Source: Actinoplanes flavus
Lineage (GTDB): Bacteria > Actinomycetota > Actinomycetes > Mycobacteriales > Micromonosporaceae
Assembly: GCF_017592555.1 (NCBI RefSeq)
Contig: NZ_JAGFNS010000001.1
Location: 62,001-126,000 of the forward strand
DNA: 64,000 nucleotides
Direction of reading: 5' to 3'
Below are positions 50,329 to 58,870 of the stretch, piece after piece. Numbering within the stretch: the first letter of the stretch is position 1; every line of letters begins with the position of its first letter. The translations under genes and the position numbers were made by a program. The notes beneath the pieces were generated by a model. The model was not told where the DNA came from and ran no database searches. It was given only the letters and a program-made list of their open reading frames with translations.

Positions 50329-51594
50329 TCAGCGAACTCGGATCTTGACCGAGTCGAAGGCCGGCGTCTGGTTGGCGCGCTCCATCATCGGGATCCGGTG
50401 CGAACCGTCACCGGCCCACGAGGAGCACTGGAAGGTGCCTGCCTGGGGCAGGCCCGGCACCTGGATGGCGACGGTGTCCGGCTGGGCGCCACCCTGGCTG
50501 TCCTCGGTCGCGACGAAGAACGCCGGGACCGGGTCCGGGGCGGGCGCCTGGTTCTGGCTGTCCAGGATCCGGCACGCGGTGTGGAAGTGACCGCGGACCA
50601 GGCCGTTCTGGAGAACGCTGGACTCCACGTAGTAACCGCCCTGGCCGGCCGCGAGGAACCGGTCACGGATCAGGTTCCGGGTGCTCACCTGGAGGGTGAA
50701 CGGGGTGTTCCGGTTGACCTGCCGGGGCGCGCCGGTGATCAGCAGCGTCGGGTTGTTCGCGGCGGCGCCGACCTCACCGAACTCGGTCGAGACGCAGCGG
50801 TTGCCACGCTGGAAGCCGTCGTGCGCCTCCAGGTCGGAGGTCTCGCAGCTGTTGGTCAGGATGCCGAGCCCGGCGCCGGGCGGCGGGGTGGTGGCGGTGG
50901 GAGCGGGATCCGGCTGGTCGCCGCCCTGGTCGGCACCGTTGTTGCCGCCCTGGTTCTGGTCGCCACCACCCTGGTTCTGGTCGCCACCACCCTGGTTCTG
51001 GTCGCCACCGCCCTGGTTCTGGTCGCCACCGCCCTGGTTCTGGTCGCCACCACCCTGGTTCTGGTCGTCGGCGGGGGCGCTGGTCGCTCCGTCGGCGGGC
51101 GCGCTGGTGGCTCCGTCGGTGGGCGCCGCGGCGCTGGCGCTCGGTGCCGCGCCACCGCCGTTGTTGTTGCCCCGGCCGCCACCGTTGTTGTTGCCCCGGC
51201 CGCCGTTGTTGCCGCGGTTACGCCGGAGGGTGGTGGCCTCGGACTCGGAGGCGACGTTGTTCAGCACCCACTCGCGGCAGCGGTTCCGCACGTCCGCGGT
51301 CGTCGCCACGTCACCGGCACCGTCGTCCGGGTGCTGCGTGACCTTGCCGTTGTTCGTGGTGTACGTGCCCCGCCGGGTCTGGGTGGAGAGCCGGGAGGAC
51401 TTCGGCGCCTGCAGATCGTCACACGCCGCCATGGCCCGGTCGGTGACCGTGTCCTCGGTGGCCGCGTTCGAGATCTGGGTGACGGTCACTACGCCGCCGA
51501 ACGCCGCCAGCGCCGCGGCGCCGATGATCGCGATGCGGCGCCGACCGCTGAACCAAGTCGGGGAATTGGCGCGGCGGTACTTGGACCTTCGCAT
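50329..51594 (-). CDS. Exported repeat protein with DQNQGGG heptads and a DUF1996-like C-terminal domain
   Basis: 421 residues. An N-terminal export helix (about 20-45, IAIIGAAALAAFGGVVTVT), a region with DVRNRCREWVLNNVASE, two RGNNNGGG units, then six tandem DQNQGGG heptads (about 175-216), and a C-terminal domain (about 235-421) with HFHTACRILDS, AGTFQCSSWAGDGSHRIPM and Cys residues that may pair. The C-terminal domain looks like the ligand or wall-binding part of an uncharacterised actinobacterial family. The ATG at 51594 follows AAAGGTG by 7 bases. Lowest gene of the run below the ECF sigma locus. Confidence 0.8.
   Translation of the reverse strand: MRRSKYRRANSPTWFSGRRRIAIIGAAALAAFGGVVTVTQISNAATEDTVTDRAMAACDDLQAPKSSRLSTQTRRGTYTTNNGKVTQHPDDGAGDVATTADVRNRCREWVLNNVASESEATTLRRNRGNNGGRGNNNGGGRGNNNGGGAAPSASAAAPTDGATSAPADGATSAPADDQNQGGGDQNQGGGDQNQGGGDQNQGGGDQNQGGGDQNQGGNNGADQGGDQPDPAPTATTPPPGAGLGILTNSCETSDLEAHDGFQRGNRCVSTEFGEVGAAANNPTLLITGAPRQVNRNTPFTLQVSTRNLIRDRFLAAGQGGYYVESSVLQNGLVRGHFHTACRILDSQNQAPAPDPVPAFFVATEDSQGGAQPDTVAIQVPGLPQAGTFQCSSWAGDGSHRIPMMERANQTPAFDSVKIRVR
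50950..51075. repeat. Six 21-bp tandem repeats (coding)
   Basis: Six units at 50950, 50971, 50992, 51013, 51034 and 51055 encode the DQNQGGG heptads. Units differ by A/G at one third-codon position and the last one diverges at its end. Replication slippage could change the copy number in frame. Confidence 0.9.
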
Positions 51595-51632
51595 GGGTGA
51601 CACCTTTCTTCGTCGCCGTGGGCGATTTCGAC

Positions 51633-52406
51633 TTACCGCGCGCGGAAGATGCGCATGGTCGTTACGACCCCGACCACCAGCGCGGCAGCGAGGACCAACA
51701 GGATTACGGTGTTGCTGAGACCGGGGATGCTGTCCCCGTTGGTCGCCGCGACCAGCATCTGGTTGTCGATCGGGACCGGTCCCTGTCCGGCGGCGGCCGG
51801 CGCCGGCGCTGTGGGCAGCGCGGCGTAGTCGACGATCCCGCTGCTCTCCAGCAGGGTCATGTGCGTGGCGACGAACTGGTTCGTCTGCTGTGCCAGCGCG
51901 CGGACCGTGTCGTTGCGCGTGGTGGCCCGGATCGTGGCGATCGCCGGGAAGATCTTGCCGTGCGCGGCGCGGAGCCGGTCGATGAAGATCTGGTCGAACT
52001 GCTCCGGCGTCGCCGCCGTGCGCATCTCGTTCAGCCAGAGCTGCTGGTCGCCGTTCGGCTGGTTCGGCAGGCTGATCCCGAGCTTCTTGGCCGCGGTGCG
52101 GTCCAGGCTGTCCAGCGCGACGTGCTGCGCCGCGATCGACTGGCCGATCTTCTTGACCGCCGCGTTGTTCGACTTCTCCACGGCCATGTTGCCGGCCGGG
52201 ACCTCCCAGAGGCCGGCCAGTCGCACCTTGATCACGAAGTCACGGTCGGCCGCGCTGAGCGTGCCGGTGCCCTTGTTCGGCAGGCCTGAGGTCTGCGGAA
52301 CCGGAATCGGCTCCGCGGCGTGAGCCACCCCGGCCGGCGCCACCATGAACGCCAGGGATAGGGCCAGGGTGCCGACCAGCCATCGGGGGCTACGGCGGGT
52401 CCTCAT
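51633..52406 (-). CDS. Exported DUF4142 protein with C-terminal membrane anchor
   Basis: 257 residues: signal peptide (about 1-31), a four-helix DUF4142 domain (about 50-190) with DRDFVIKVRLAGLWEVPAGN, a Pro/Ala linker, and a C-terminal helix (about 228-250, TVILLVLAAALVVGVVTTM) that anchors it to the membrane with its domain outside. DUF4142 is ferritin-like in fold and of unknown role. The ATG at 52406 is 5 bases after GGAGG. Confidence 0.88.
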   Translation of the reverse strand: MRTRRSPRWLVGTLALSLAFMVAPAGVAHAAEPIPVPQTSGLPNKGTGTLSAADRDFVIKVRLAGLWEVPAGNMAVEKSNNAAVKKIGQSIAAQHVALDSLDRTAAKKLGISLPNQPNGDQQLWLNEMRTAATPEQFDQIFIDRLRAAHGKIFPAIATIRATTRNDTVRALAQQTNQFVATHMTLLESSGIVDYAALPTAPAPAAAGQGPVPIDNQMLVAATNGDSIPGLSNTVILLVLAAALVVGVVTTMRIFRAR

Positions 52407-52436
52407 CATGTCCTCCAATGCCTCTTCTCTGCCAGA

Positions 52437-53156
52437 TCAGTAGCTGTAGTCGCCGCCGGACTCGCCACTGCCGGCCTCGCCGGAGGTGTCGTCGGACGGC
52501 GGAGCGACCGGCTTCGACACGGCCGGCAGGCAGGTCAGGTTCTTGGTGCCGGTGGGCGTGATGACGAACCAGGTGCCACTGACGTTCTGGCCCTTCCACT
52601 GACCGGGCTTCTTGTCGCCGATGTAGCGGTAGAGCGGCCAGCCCTTGAGGGTGAGCTGCTTGGTGCCGTCGGCCCGGGTGACCGTCCCGACCAGGGACTT
52701 GTCGACGCCCTTGAGGGTCGGCTCCCCGTCGTTCGTGACCGCCGGCGGCCAGATCTTGGCGCAGTCGCCGTTGCAGTTCGACTTCGCCGGGTCGTCGGAG
52801 TCCTTGTCGAAGCGGTAGAGCACGAAGCCGTCCTCGTCCTGAACGGTGCTGCCCATCCGGGCCACCTTCGTCGCGTTCAGTTCGGTGGTGGCCACCTCGT
52901 CGCTGATCTCCGGGGTGTTCGCCTCGCCACCGCCGGCCGGGTCGGCCGGCGCGGTCGCCTCGGCGGTGGGATCGGCCGCGGCGACGGCTTCACCGGTCGC
53001 GCCCGGCGAGGCCTGGACGTCGTTGGAGGCCGGCTCGGCCGCGTTCCCGTAGTCGGCGGCGCCCGCGTCGAATCCGGCCGGGGCACAACCGGGCAGGGTG
53101 ATCACCGCCGCCAGCGCCGCACCGACGACCATCAACTTTCGCTTCTCCGGTACCAC
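52437..53156 (-). CDS. Secreted lipoprotein with PF03640-type repeats
   Basis: 239 residues from a GTG that follows GGGAGGG. The lipobox LPGC places the lipidated Cys at 24. After a Ala/Pro/Asp-rich spacer (about 25-85), two repeats of the secreted-repeat type follow: the first with TVQDEDGFVLYRFDKDSDDPAKSN (in two runs) and NCNGDCAKIWPP, the second with LTLKGWPLYRYIGDKKPGQW. The family occurs next to ECF sigma factors and is thought to bind metal or redox compounds at the surface. An upstream ATG at 53177 is possible but has no ribosome site. Confidence 0.85.
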   Translation of the reverse strand: MVPEKRKLMVVGAALAAVITLPGCAPAGFDAGAADYGNAAEPASNDVQASPGATGEAVAAADPTAEATAPADPAGGGEANTPEISDEVATTELNATKVARMGSTVQDEDGFVLYRFDKDSDDPAKSNCNGDCAKIWPPAVTNDGEPTLKGVDKSLVGTVTRADGTKQLTLKGWPLYRYIGDKKPGQWKGQNVSGTWFVITPTGTKNLTCLPAVSKPVAPPSDDTSGEAGSGESGGDYSY

Positions 53157-53303
53157 GAGCCCTCCCGGCTGATTCATGGCTCTGCCATTTCCGGGCAGTA
53201 GTACGGAGAGGGTGCGGAGTCGGTTGAACATTCGGGTGGATCAAATCAATGATTTTTCGGTTGAACCTTCCGGCCCGGCCGTACGTAAAGAGATGACCCG
53301 GCG

Positions 53304-53346
53304 CACGAAAAAGGCCCGGCCGCGTGGGCGACCGGACCTTTTCGTG
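53304..53346 (-). terminator. Terminator after the anti-sigma gene
   Basis: CACGAAAAAGGCCCGG pairs with CCGGACCTTTTCGTG with one bulge and one mismatch, starting 9 bases below the anti-sigma stop codon. The arms carry A and T runs, so the minus-strand transcript ends with TTTTTCGTG. Confidence 0.65.
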
Positions 53347-53355
53347 GTCGTACGG

Positions 53356-54132
53356 TTACGGAACGCGAACCAGCGTCTCGCCGGCCCCGGTCGAGGTGAT
53401 CTCCTGGACCTGGACGTGCGCGATCTTGTCCCGCGGGGTGGCGGTGACCGCCTGGAGCATCAGCGGGGTCGGGTTGGCCGCCGTGCCCCAGCCGGTCTCG
53501 GTGACCGTCCAGTCGGCGACCTTCTCGGCCGTGCCGTCGGTGCGCACCACGAAGAGGGCACACGTCTTCGGCCCGCTGATGTTGGCGACCGCGAAGGAGA
53601 CCTGGGTGCCCCAGTCCTTCTTCAGCAGGCCGACCGCGGCGGCCACGTTGGTCCGGTTGTCGGTGCCACTGTAGTTGTCGCCGGGCAGCTTGGTGCCACC
53701 GATGGCCACCCCGTCGGCACTCGGCAGCTGGTCCAGCTGGCTGGCGCCGCCCTGGGCGCCGGTCTCGGTCGTGCCCGCCTGGTCCGGCGCGAGCCACTTG
53801 CCGCCGGCGAACAGCGCGCCGATGGACAGCATGGCGAAGACCACCACGGCGGCGGCCAGCGAGTAGAGCCGGCGGCTGTTGGCCCGCTGCCGCTCCGCGC
53901 CGACCTCGCGCATCATGCGGTTCAGGACCGCACCGTCGCGCTCGGCCCGCTCGGCGGCCACGAACGCCTCCGCGTCGACGGTCGCGAGGACGTCCGCCAC
54001 CTGGACGAACGACTCCAGCTCGTACGCGCACTGCGCGCAGTCGATCAGGTGGTCCTCGAACTGGGCGGCATCGCGGTCGTCGAGGATGCCGAGGGCGTAC
54101 GAGGCGACGTCGTAGTGCTGCTCCTGCGTCAT
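53356..54132 (-). CDS. Zinc-finger anti-sigma factor (RskA/ZAS type)
   Basis: 258 residues. The zinc-binding H-x3-C-x2-C motif is at His28, Cys32 and Cys35 in FEDHLIDCAQC; one membrane helix spans about 88-110, and the C-terminal part (about 115-258) is the extracellular sensor domain of the RskA type. It would hold the sigma factor inactive until the sensor domain is cut. It overlaps the sigma gene by 4 bases (ATGA). Confidence 0.92.
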   Translation of the reverse strand: MTQEQHYDVASYALGILDDRDAAQFEDHLIDCAQCAYELESFVQVADVLATVDAEAFVAAERAERDGAVLNRMMREVGAERQRANSRRLYSLAAAVVVFAMLSIGALFAGGKWLAPDQAGTTETGAQGGASQLDQLPSADGVAIGGTKLPGDNYSGTDNRTNVAAAVGLLKKDWGTQVSFAVANISGPKTCALFVVRTDGTAEKVADWTVTETGWGTAANPTPLMLQAVTATPRDKIAHVQVQEITSTGAGETLVRVP

Positions 54133-54761
54133 TCCGTCACCCCCCGCTGCTGCAACGCGGTACGCAGCGCGCGCAGCGCGTAGTACACCCGTGACTTGGC
54201 CGTGCCCAGCGGAAGGTTCAGCGCCTCGGCGGCTTCCGGCACGGTACGGCCGCGGAAGTACGTCTCGATCAGGATCTCCCGGTGCGAGTGGCTCAACTGC
54301 CGGAGCGCGTCCGACACGGTCATCGACTGCAGGACCTTGTCGGTCTCGTCGGACGTGGTCGGGAAACTCTCCAGCTCCCGATCGTACGTCTCCGCGGGGC
54401 GCGCGTTGGCGCTGCGATGCTCGTCGATGGCGATCCGCCGGGCCACGGTGACCAGCCAGGGACGCAGCGACTGCTGGCCCTGGGCGCCGAGCCGGTGCGC
54501 GTTGCGCCAGGCCCGGAGCAGGGTCTCCTGCACGATGTCCTCGGCGCGCTGCCGGTCACCGCCGGTCAGCCGCAGGACGAACATCAGCAGCGGGCCCGCG
54601 TGCTCTTCGTAGAGTGTCCGCACGAGGGTGTCCTCGTGGCTGGGAGAACTGCTCGAAGCGGCCTCGTGCCGCGGCCCCTGCCGCGGGATCACCGTGCCCT
54701 GGTCCCGGTGGTTGCCACCGTCCAGCGCCTGCCACCGACCACCGGAGTGTTGCCGTGCCAT
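54129..54761 (-). CDS. ECF (extracytoplasmic function) RNA polymerase sigma factor
   Basis: About 210 residues. Region 2 has VRTLYEEHAGPLLMFVLRLTG and DRQRAEDIVQETLLRAWRN; region 4 has SHREILIETYFRGRTVPEAAEALNLPLGTAKSRVYYALRAL in several short runs. It is coupled to its anti-sigma gene. The ATG at 54761 is 9 bases after GGAGAGG; an upstream start at 54809 would add 16 residues. Its targets likely include the exported proteins at 50.3-53.2 kb on the same strand. Confidence 0.93.
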   Translation of the reverse strand: MARQHSGGRWQALDGGNHRDQGTVIPRQGPRHEAASSSSPSHEDTLVRTLYEEHAGPLLMFVLRLTGGDRQRAEDIVQETLLRAWRNAHRLGAQGQQSLRPWLVTVARRIAIDEHRSANARPAETYDRELESFPTTSDETDKVLQSMTVSDALRQLSHSHREILIETYFRGRTVPEAAEALNLPLGTAKSRVYYALRALRTALQQRGVTE

Positions 54762-55409
54762 CACGCGCACCCTCTCCGGCGCGAGCCGTTCCTCGACCAC
54801 CGCATGCATCGATACCTCCGCCCGGACCCTTCCCCGTCGCCTGAGATACGGCCGGGGAGCCCTGCCGGGATCAAAGCCGGGGCGAGAATTTCCGGGACAC
54901 TCGGTCTCAACGGTCCTCCGCTGCGTTCGTGGTCGAGACGGCGCACCCGTCGCCGATCACCCTCCGTATTGATCAACGCCGATTGGGACGCCAGGTAAGC
55001 CGGAATGATACTCAGTGACATTCGACCCTGGACATGTCCCTGAGAATAATTCTCGGAGGCGTGGAGAGAGCCTGAACTCGCAGCGTGAACAGGCGATTCC
55101 ACTGCGTTGTCACAGGTGCGTAATGTGCGGCTAATAGGGGCACCGGCGAGCCGATCGGGGGATGCCGGAATGCCACACGGACCCTTTCGGGCGACACCCG
55201 TGCGGGAGCGCTCCCAATTTTCGATCCCCCTGATCGGGCGGTAGAACGTGCCCGAATTCGCACGCCACGCGACAGCCGGTCACCGACCTCGGCGGCGAGC
55301 GCCGGTGCCGGCGGGGCGAACCCCGCTCCGGCGCCCGGATCAATGTCCCACTCAGTGAGACGCTGGGATCGGTTCTGAGACCGCGCGCCCAGCAGGTGGG
55401 CACGGCCCC
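54762..55409. other. 648-bp region without a convincing gene
   Basis: This gap lies before the sigma gene and after the NurA-like gene. It has no frame with good codon use or a ribosome site. It holds the palindrome at 55204-55215, and ACTCAGTGA at 55010-55018 and again at 55350-55358, 340 bases apart in the same orientation. It should contain the sigma gene's promoter and leader. Base composition is lower in GC than in the genes. Confidence 0.6.
55203..55216. promoter_or_regulatory. CebR-like LacI-family box in a gene-poor region
   Basis: On the minus strand TGGGAGCGCTCCCG matches the CebR consensus TGGGAGCGCTCCCA at 13 of 14 positions and contains the perfect palindrome GGGAGCGCTCCC (55204-55215). 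No sugar gene is adjacent: downstream on the minus strand the next start is the sigma gene 440 bases away. Confidence 0.5.
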
Positions 55410-56381
55410 TCAGAACGCCCGTGCCGAGTCGCGGGCCAGCGCGCGGTGCAGCACCCGGGCATCGCCGAGCATGCCCCGCAGACGGCGCTCCAGGCCCGCG
55501 ATCGGCACCAGGTTCTGGGGCGCCCGGGGATCCTTGTACGCCGACGAGGCGAACCGCGGCAGCGTCGCGAGCGACACCTCGGCCAGTTCGATCGCCTGCT
55601 CCGGGGACAGCTCGGGCGAACACTCCACGCGGACGATCCCGGACCACGGCGCGCCCGACGACCCGGGCAACCTCAAATACCACGACCAGCCGCCCCAGAC
55701 CGTGCCGATCTGGAAGACCGGGGTCCGCTGGCCGGGCCGCAGCCGGGGCACGATCGCCTCCTGCGCGGCCGGCAGATAGTGCTTCTGCTGGGTTTTCACG
55801 TACCCGATGGTGCGGGGCAGCTGCCGCCGGTTGCGCAGCGGACCGTCCACGATCAACAGATCGGTCCCGTCCGAGCCGCTGTCCCGCGCGGCCGACGAGA
55901 TCTCGATCTCCAGCGCGGTGAGCGGCCCCTGCACGGCGGCCGGCAGTTTGCTGGCCTCGCCGGGGCCGCTGACCCGGTGCACCTCGTAGCGCACCGTCCC
56001 GGCGCGGACGTCGCCGAGCGACGGGCTGGCGGTGAACAGGCCCCGGCTCACCCGGGCGACGGCCAGCTCGGCCGCCCCGCGGGCCAGGTCGCAGCGCACC
56101 ACGCCGGCCGCGAACGAGGCGGCCAGCCCGGCGTACGAGGTGCCGTCGTCCTCCGCCGTCCACACCTGGGCGTCGTTGCGCCGCACCCCGTCGACCAGGA
56201 ACACCACGTCCGGCACCCGGGCGCCGGCCGACACGTCGATCGGCGCCCACTCGGCGGCCGGCACCTCGACCTCGACGTCCACCTGGGCGCTGCTGGACGA
56301 CCCCGGCCCGTCGCCGCCCTCGCCTCCCTCGAACGACGCGCCGTAGGACGGGTCCCACGCGTCGACGAACACTCTGGTCAC
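55410..56381 (-). CDS. nurA: NurA-like nuclease
   Basis: 323 residues. The pattern suits NurA, the 5-to-3 nuclease that pairs with HerA: a first Asp in VVFLVDGVRRND (Asp64), a second in LLIVDGPLR (Asp179), IGYVKTQQKHYL at 192-203, WSWYLRL and GIVRVEC at 248-254, and a C-terminal LHRALARD at 311-318 where NurA has its final helix. The similarity is of motifs, not of whole sequence, and residues 1-55 are a separate acidic/Ser-rich start. Its place as last gene of the HerA-SbcD-SbcC operon, overlapping sbcC by 4 bases, supports the call. Confidence 0.65.
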   Translation of the reverse strand: MTRVFVDAWDPSYGASFEGGEGGDGPGSSSSAQVDVEVEVPAAEWAPIDVSAGARVPDVVFLVDGVRRNDAQVWTAEDDGTSYAGLAASFAAGVVRCDLARGAAELAVARVSRGLFTASPSLGDVRAGTVRYEVHRVSGPGEASKLPAAVQGPLTALEIEISSAARDSGSDGTDLLIVDGPLRNRRQLPRTIGYVKTQQKHYLPAAQEAIVPRLRPGQRTPVFQIGTVWGGWSWYLRLPGSSGAPWSGIVRVECSPELSPEQAIELAEVSLATLPRFASSAYKDPRAPQNLVPIAGLERRLRGMLGDARVLHRALARDSARAF

Positions 56382-58870
56382 AGGCCGACCCTCTCGACAT
56401 GGGCGGTACGCGCGTCCTTGCGCACCTCGAACCGGACCGGCACCCGCTCGGCCAGCGCGTGCACGTGGGTCACCAGGCCGACCATCCGGTCGCCGCGGGC
56501 CGCCAGGTTCTCCAGGGTCGCGGCGACCACGTCGAGCGTGGCCGCGTCCAGCGTGCCGAAGCCCTCGTCCAGGACGATCGACTCCAGGCTGGCCGCCGTG
56601 GTGCTCATCCCGGCGAGCTGCTCGGAGAGGGCCAGCGCCAGGGCCAGCGAGGCCTGGAACGTCTCGCCGCCGGAGAGCGTCCGCACGCCGCGCCGCAGCC
56701 CCGCGTCGTGGTGGTCCACGACGTAGAACTCGCCCTTCTCGTGCATCAGCTCGTACTGGCCGCCGGTGAGCTCCCGCAGGATCCGGGAGGCGCCGTCGAC
56801 CAGCAGGTCGAGGGCCTCCTCCAGCAGCCAGCGCTCGAAGTTGTTGGCCCGCAGGTGCCCGGACAGCGACTTCGCCACCCGGCTCTCCCGCTGCAGCGCA
56901 CCCCGCTGCTCGGCGGCGGCCCGGGCCTGCTCACGCCGTTCGGTGGCCCGCTCCCACGCCGCGCCGGCCCGCTCCGCCGCCACCGCGGCGGCCCGGATCA
57001 GCCCCGATTCCCCCACCTGCCCGGCCGGCGCCGTCGCCCCGGCCGCGGTGAACAGCTCCACGATCGACTCGTGCACCCGGACCGTCGAGGCGCGGGCGGC
57101 CTGGACGGCCACCTCCGCCTCCTCCCGGGCGGCCCGCCGCCGACCGTGCTCGGCGGCCGCCCAGTCGACCAGGGCCCGCCAGGCGCCCGCCAGGTCGTCC
57201 CGGTCGGCCGGCGGCGGCACGAAGCGGGCCAGGCCGTCGCGGGTCGCGTCGAACCGCTGCCAGACCGCCCGCTGCTGCTCCTCCGCCGTCCGGACCAGCG
57301 CCTGGGCCCTCCGGTGCCCGTCCCGGGCGGCGCGGACCGCGGTGGCCGCGTCCTCCAGGCGCCGTTGCAGCTCGCCCAGCTCGGCCAGCCGCTGCTGGAG
57401 CGCCTCCACCCCGGGCAGGCCCTCCACCGCCCGGCGCACCTCGGCCAGGCGGGTCAGGTGATGCTCGTACTGGCCGCGCTTGCGCTCCAGATCGTTCGCC
57501 ACGTTGCGGGCCACCGCGTCCCGCTCACGCCACCGGGCGGTCGCCTTCTCCGCCTCCTCCTTGGCGGCGTTGCCGGCCGCCTCGGCGATCCGCACCGCCG
57601 ACTCCCCGGGCACCTCCGGCACCTCGGTCACCGTCTGCTCGCAGACCGGGCAGGCGTCGCCGGAGGTCAGGTGGCCGCGCAGGGCGGCCGCCCGGTCCCG
57701 CTGCTGGGCGTCCCGGTAGTCCTGCCGGGCCTGCTCCAGAAGCTGCTGGGCGCCGACGTGGTGGGCGTGCGCCAGATCGGCGGCGGCGACCGCGTCCCGG
57801 TGCTCGACCTCGGCGACCGACACCTTGCCGGCGAACCACTCCTCCTGCTCGATCAGGCGGGCCAGCTCGGTGTGCCGGTCGAGGGCCACCCGCAGGCGGC
57901 CCGGATCGCCGGCCGCGGCCAGCTCGCCGCGGATCTTCTCCTCCGCCTCCTCGGCGGCGTGCACCTCGTCGGCCGCACGGGTGGCGGCCTCGCGGGCCGC
58001 GGCGATCGCGCCGGACACCTCGGTCAGACCGTCCGGCACCCGGACCGCGCCCAGAGCGGCCAGCTCGGCGTCGAGCGCGTCCCGCGCCCCGGCGGCGGCG
58101 GTCTCCGCCTCCCGGGCGGTCCGCAGCCCCGGCACGGCCGCCTCCACGGCGGCGGTCAGCTCCCGCATCCGCGCGAGCTCCGCGGCGGCCGCCTCGACCG
58201 AGGCGTCGGTGGCGTCCTCCAGGGTGCCGAGCTGCTGCTCGACCACGGTCAGCTTCGCCTCCGCGGCACGGCCCCGCTCGGTCGCCTTGACCTGCACCTC
58301 CTCGTAGACGTGCAGGCCCAGCAGGTTGACCAGGATCTGCTGGCGGGTGGCCGGCTTGGCGTGCAGGAAGTCGGCGAACTGGCCCTGCGGCAGCACCACA
58401 CAGCTGGTGAACTGCTCGTACGGCAGGCCGACCGCCTCCAGCACCGCGGCGTCCATCTCGGCCGGGGTGCCGGCCAGCACCTCACCGAGGTCGGCCAGGT
58501 CCATGCCGGTGTCGAGCTTGGTGACGTCGAAGCCGGGCGGCATCAGCTGCAGCCCGGCTCCCGCCGTCTTCACGTTGCCCCGGCCGTCCCGCCGGACCAC
58601 CCGGGTCGCCACGAACCGGTTGTTCGCCGACTCGAAGACCAGTCGCACCCGGGCCTCGGCCGCCGACGGGGCCAGCGCGTTGCCGATGCCCCGGACGCCG
58701 CCCCACCGGGGAACCGTGCCGTAGAGGGCGAAACAGATCGCGTCCAGCACCGTCGACTTGCCCGAACCGGTCGGGCCGACCAGGGCGAAGTAGTCGGCGT
58801 CGGTGAAGTCCACGGTGGTCTGGTCACGGAACACCGTGAATCCGGCCATGTCCAGCCTTAATGGCCTCAT
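56378..58870 (-). CDS. sbcC: SbcC/Rad50-type SMC ATPase
   Basis: 830 residues. Walker A GPTGSGKST at 32-40, a long coiled coil (about 180-640) broken by a zinc hook CPVC near 405-410, the ABC signature LSGGETFQASLALALALSEQ near 730, and Walker B VLDEGFGTLDA near 768. It is the ATPase of the SbcCD (Rad50-Mre11) complex, which trims DNA ends and opens hairpins. It overlaps sbcD by 4 bases and the NurA-like gene by 4 bases. The length is on the short side for SbcC, closer to archaeal Rad50. Confidence 0.94.
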   Translation of the reverse strand: MRPLRLDMAGFTVFRDQTTVDFTDADYFALVGPTGSGKSTVLDAICFALYGTVPRWGGVRGIGNALAPSAAEARVRLVFESANNRFVATRVVRRDGRGNVKTAGAGLQLMPPGFDVTKLDTGMDLADLGEVLAGTPAEMDAAVLEAVGLPYEQFTSCVVLPQGQFADFLHAKPATRQQILVNLLGLHVYEEVQVKATERGRAAEAKLTVVEQQLGTLEDATDASVEAAAAELARMRELTAAVEAAVPGLRTAREAETAAAGARDALDAELAALGAVRVPDGLTEVSGAIAAAREAATRAADEVHAAEEAEEKIRGELAAAGDPGRLRVALDRHTELARLIEQEEWFAGKVSVAEVEHRDAVAAADLAHAHHVGAQQLLEQARQDYRDAQQRDRAAALRGHLTSGDACPVCEQTVTEVPEVPGESAVRIAEAAGNAAKEEAEKATARWRERDAVARNVANDLERKRGQYEHHLTRLAEVRRAVEGLPGVEALQQRLAELGELQRRLEDAATAVRAARDGHRRAQALVRTAEEQQRAVWQRFDATRDGLARFVPPPADRDDLAGAWRALVDWAAAEHGRRRAAREEAEVAVQAARASTVRVHESIVELFTAAGATAPAGQVGESGLIRAAAVAAERAGAAWERATERREQARAAAEQRGALQRESRVAKSLSGHLRANNFERWLLEEALDLLVDGASRILRELTGGQYELMHEKGEFYVVDHHDAGLRRGVRTLSGGETFQASLALALALSEQLAGMSTTAASLESIVLDEGFGTLDAATLDVVAATLENLAARGDRMVGLVTHVHALAERVPVRFEVRKDARTAHVERVGL

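Noticed and set aside
50950..51075. Possible CRISPR array
   Set aside because: The 21-bp units are directly adjacent with no spacers and code in frame for DQNQGGG heptads.
55131..55403. A 90-codon minus-strand frame in the gap before the sigma gene
   Set aside because: Arg/Ser/Pro-skewed sequence without ribosome site or domain, and it crosses the palindrome at 55204.
56399..58861. An 820-codon open frame on the plus strand opposite sbcC
   Set aside because: It is a high-GC shadow with Arg/Gly/Leu/Asp-skewed composition; sbcC on the other strand has every ATPase motif and the zinc hook.
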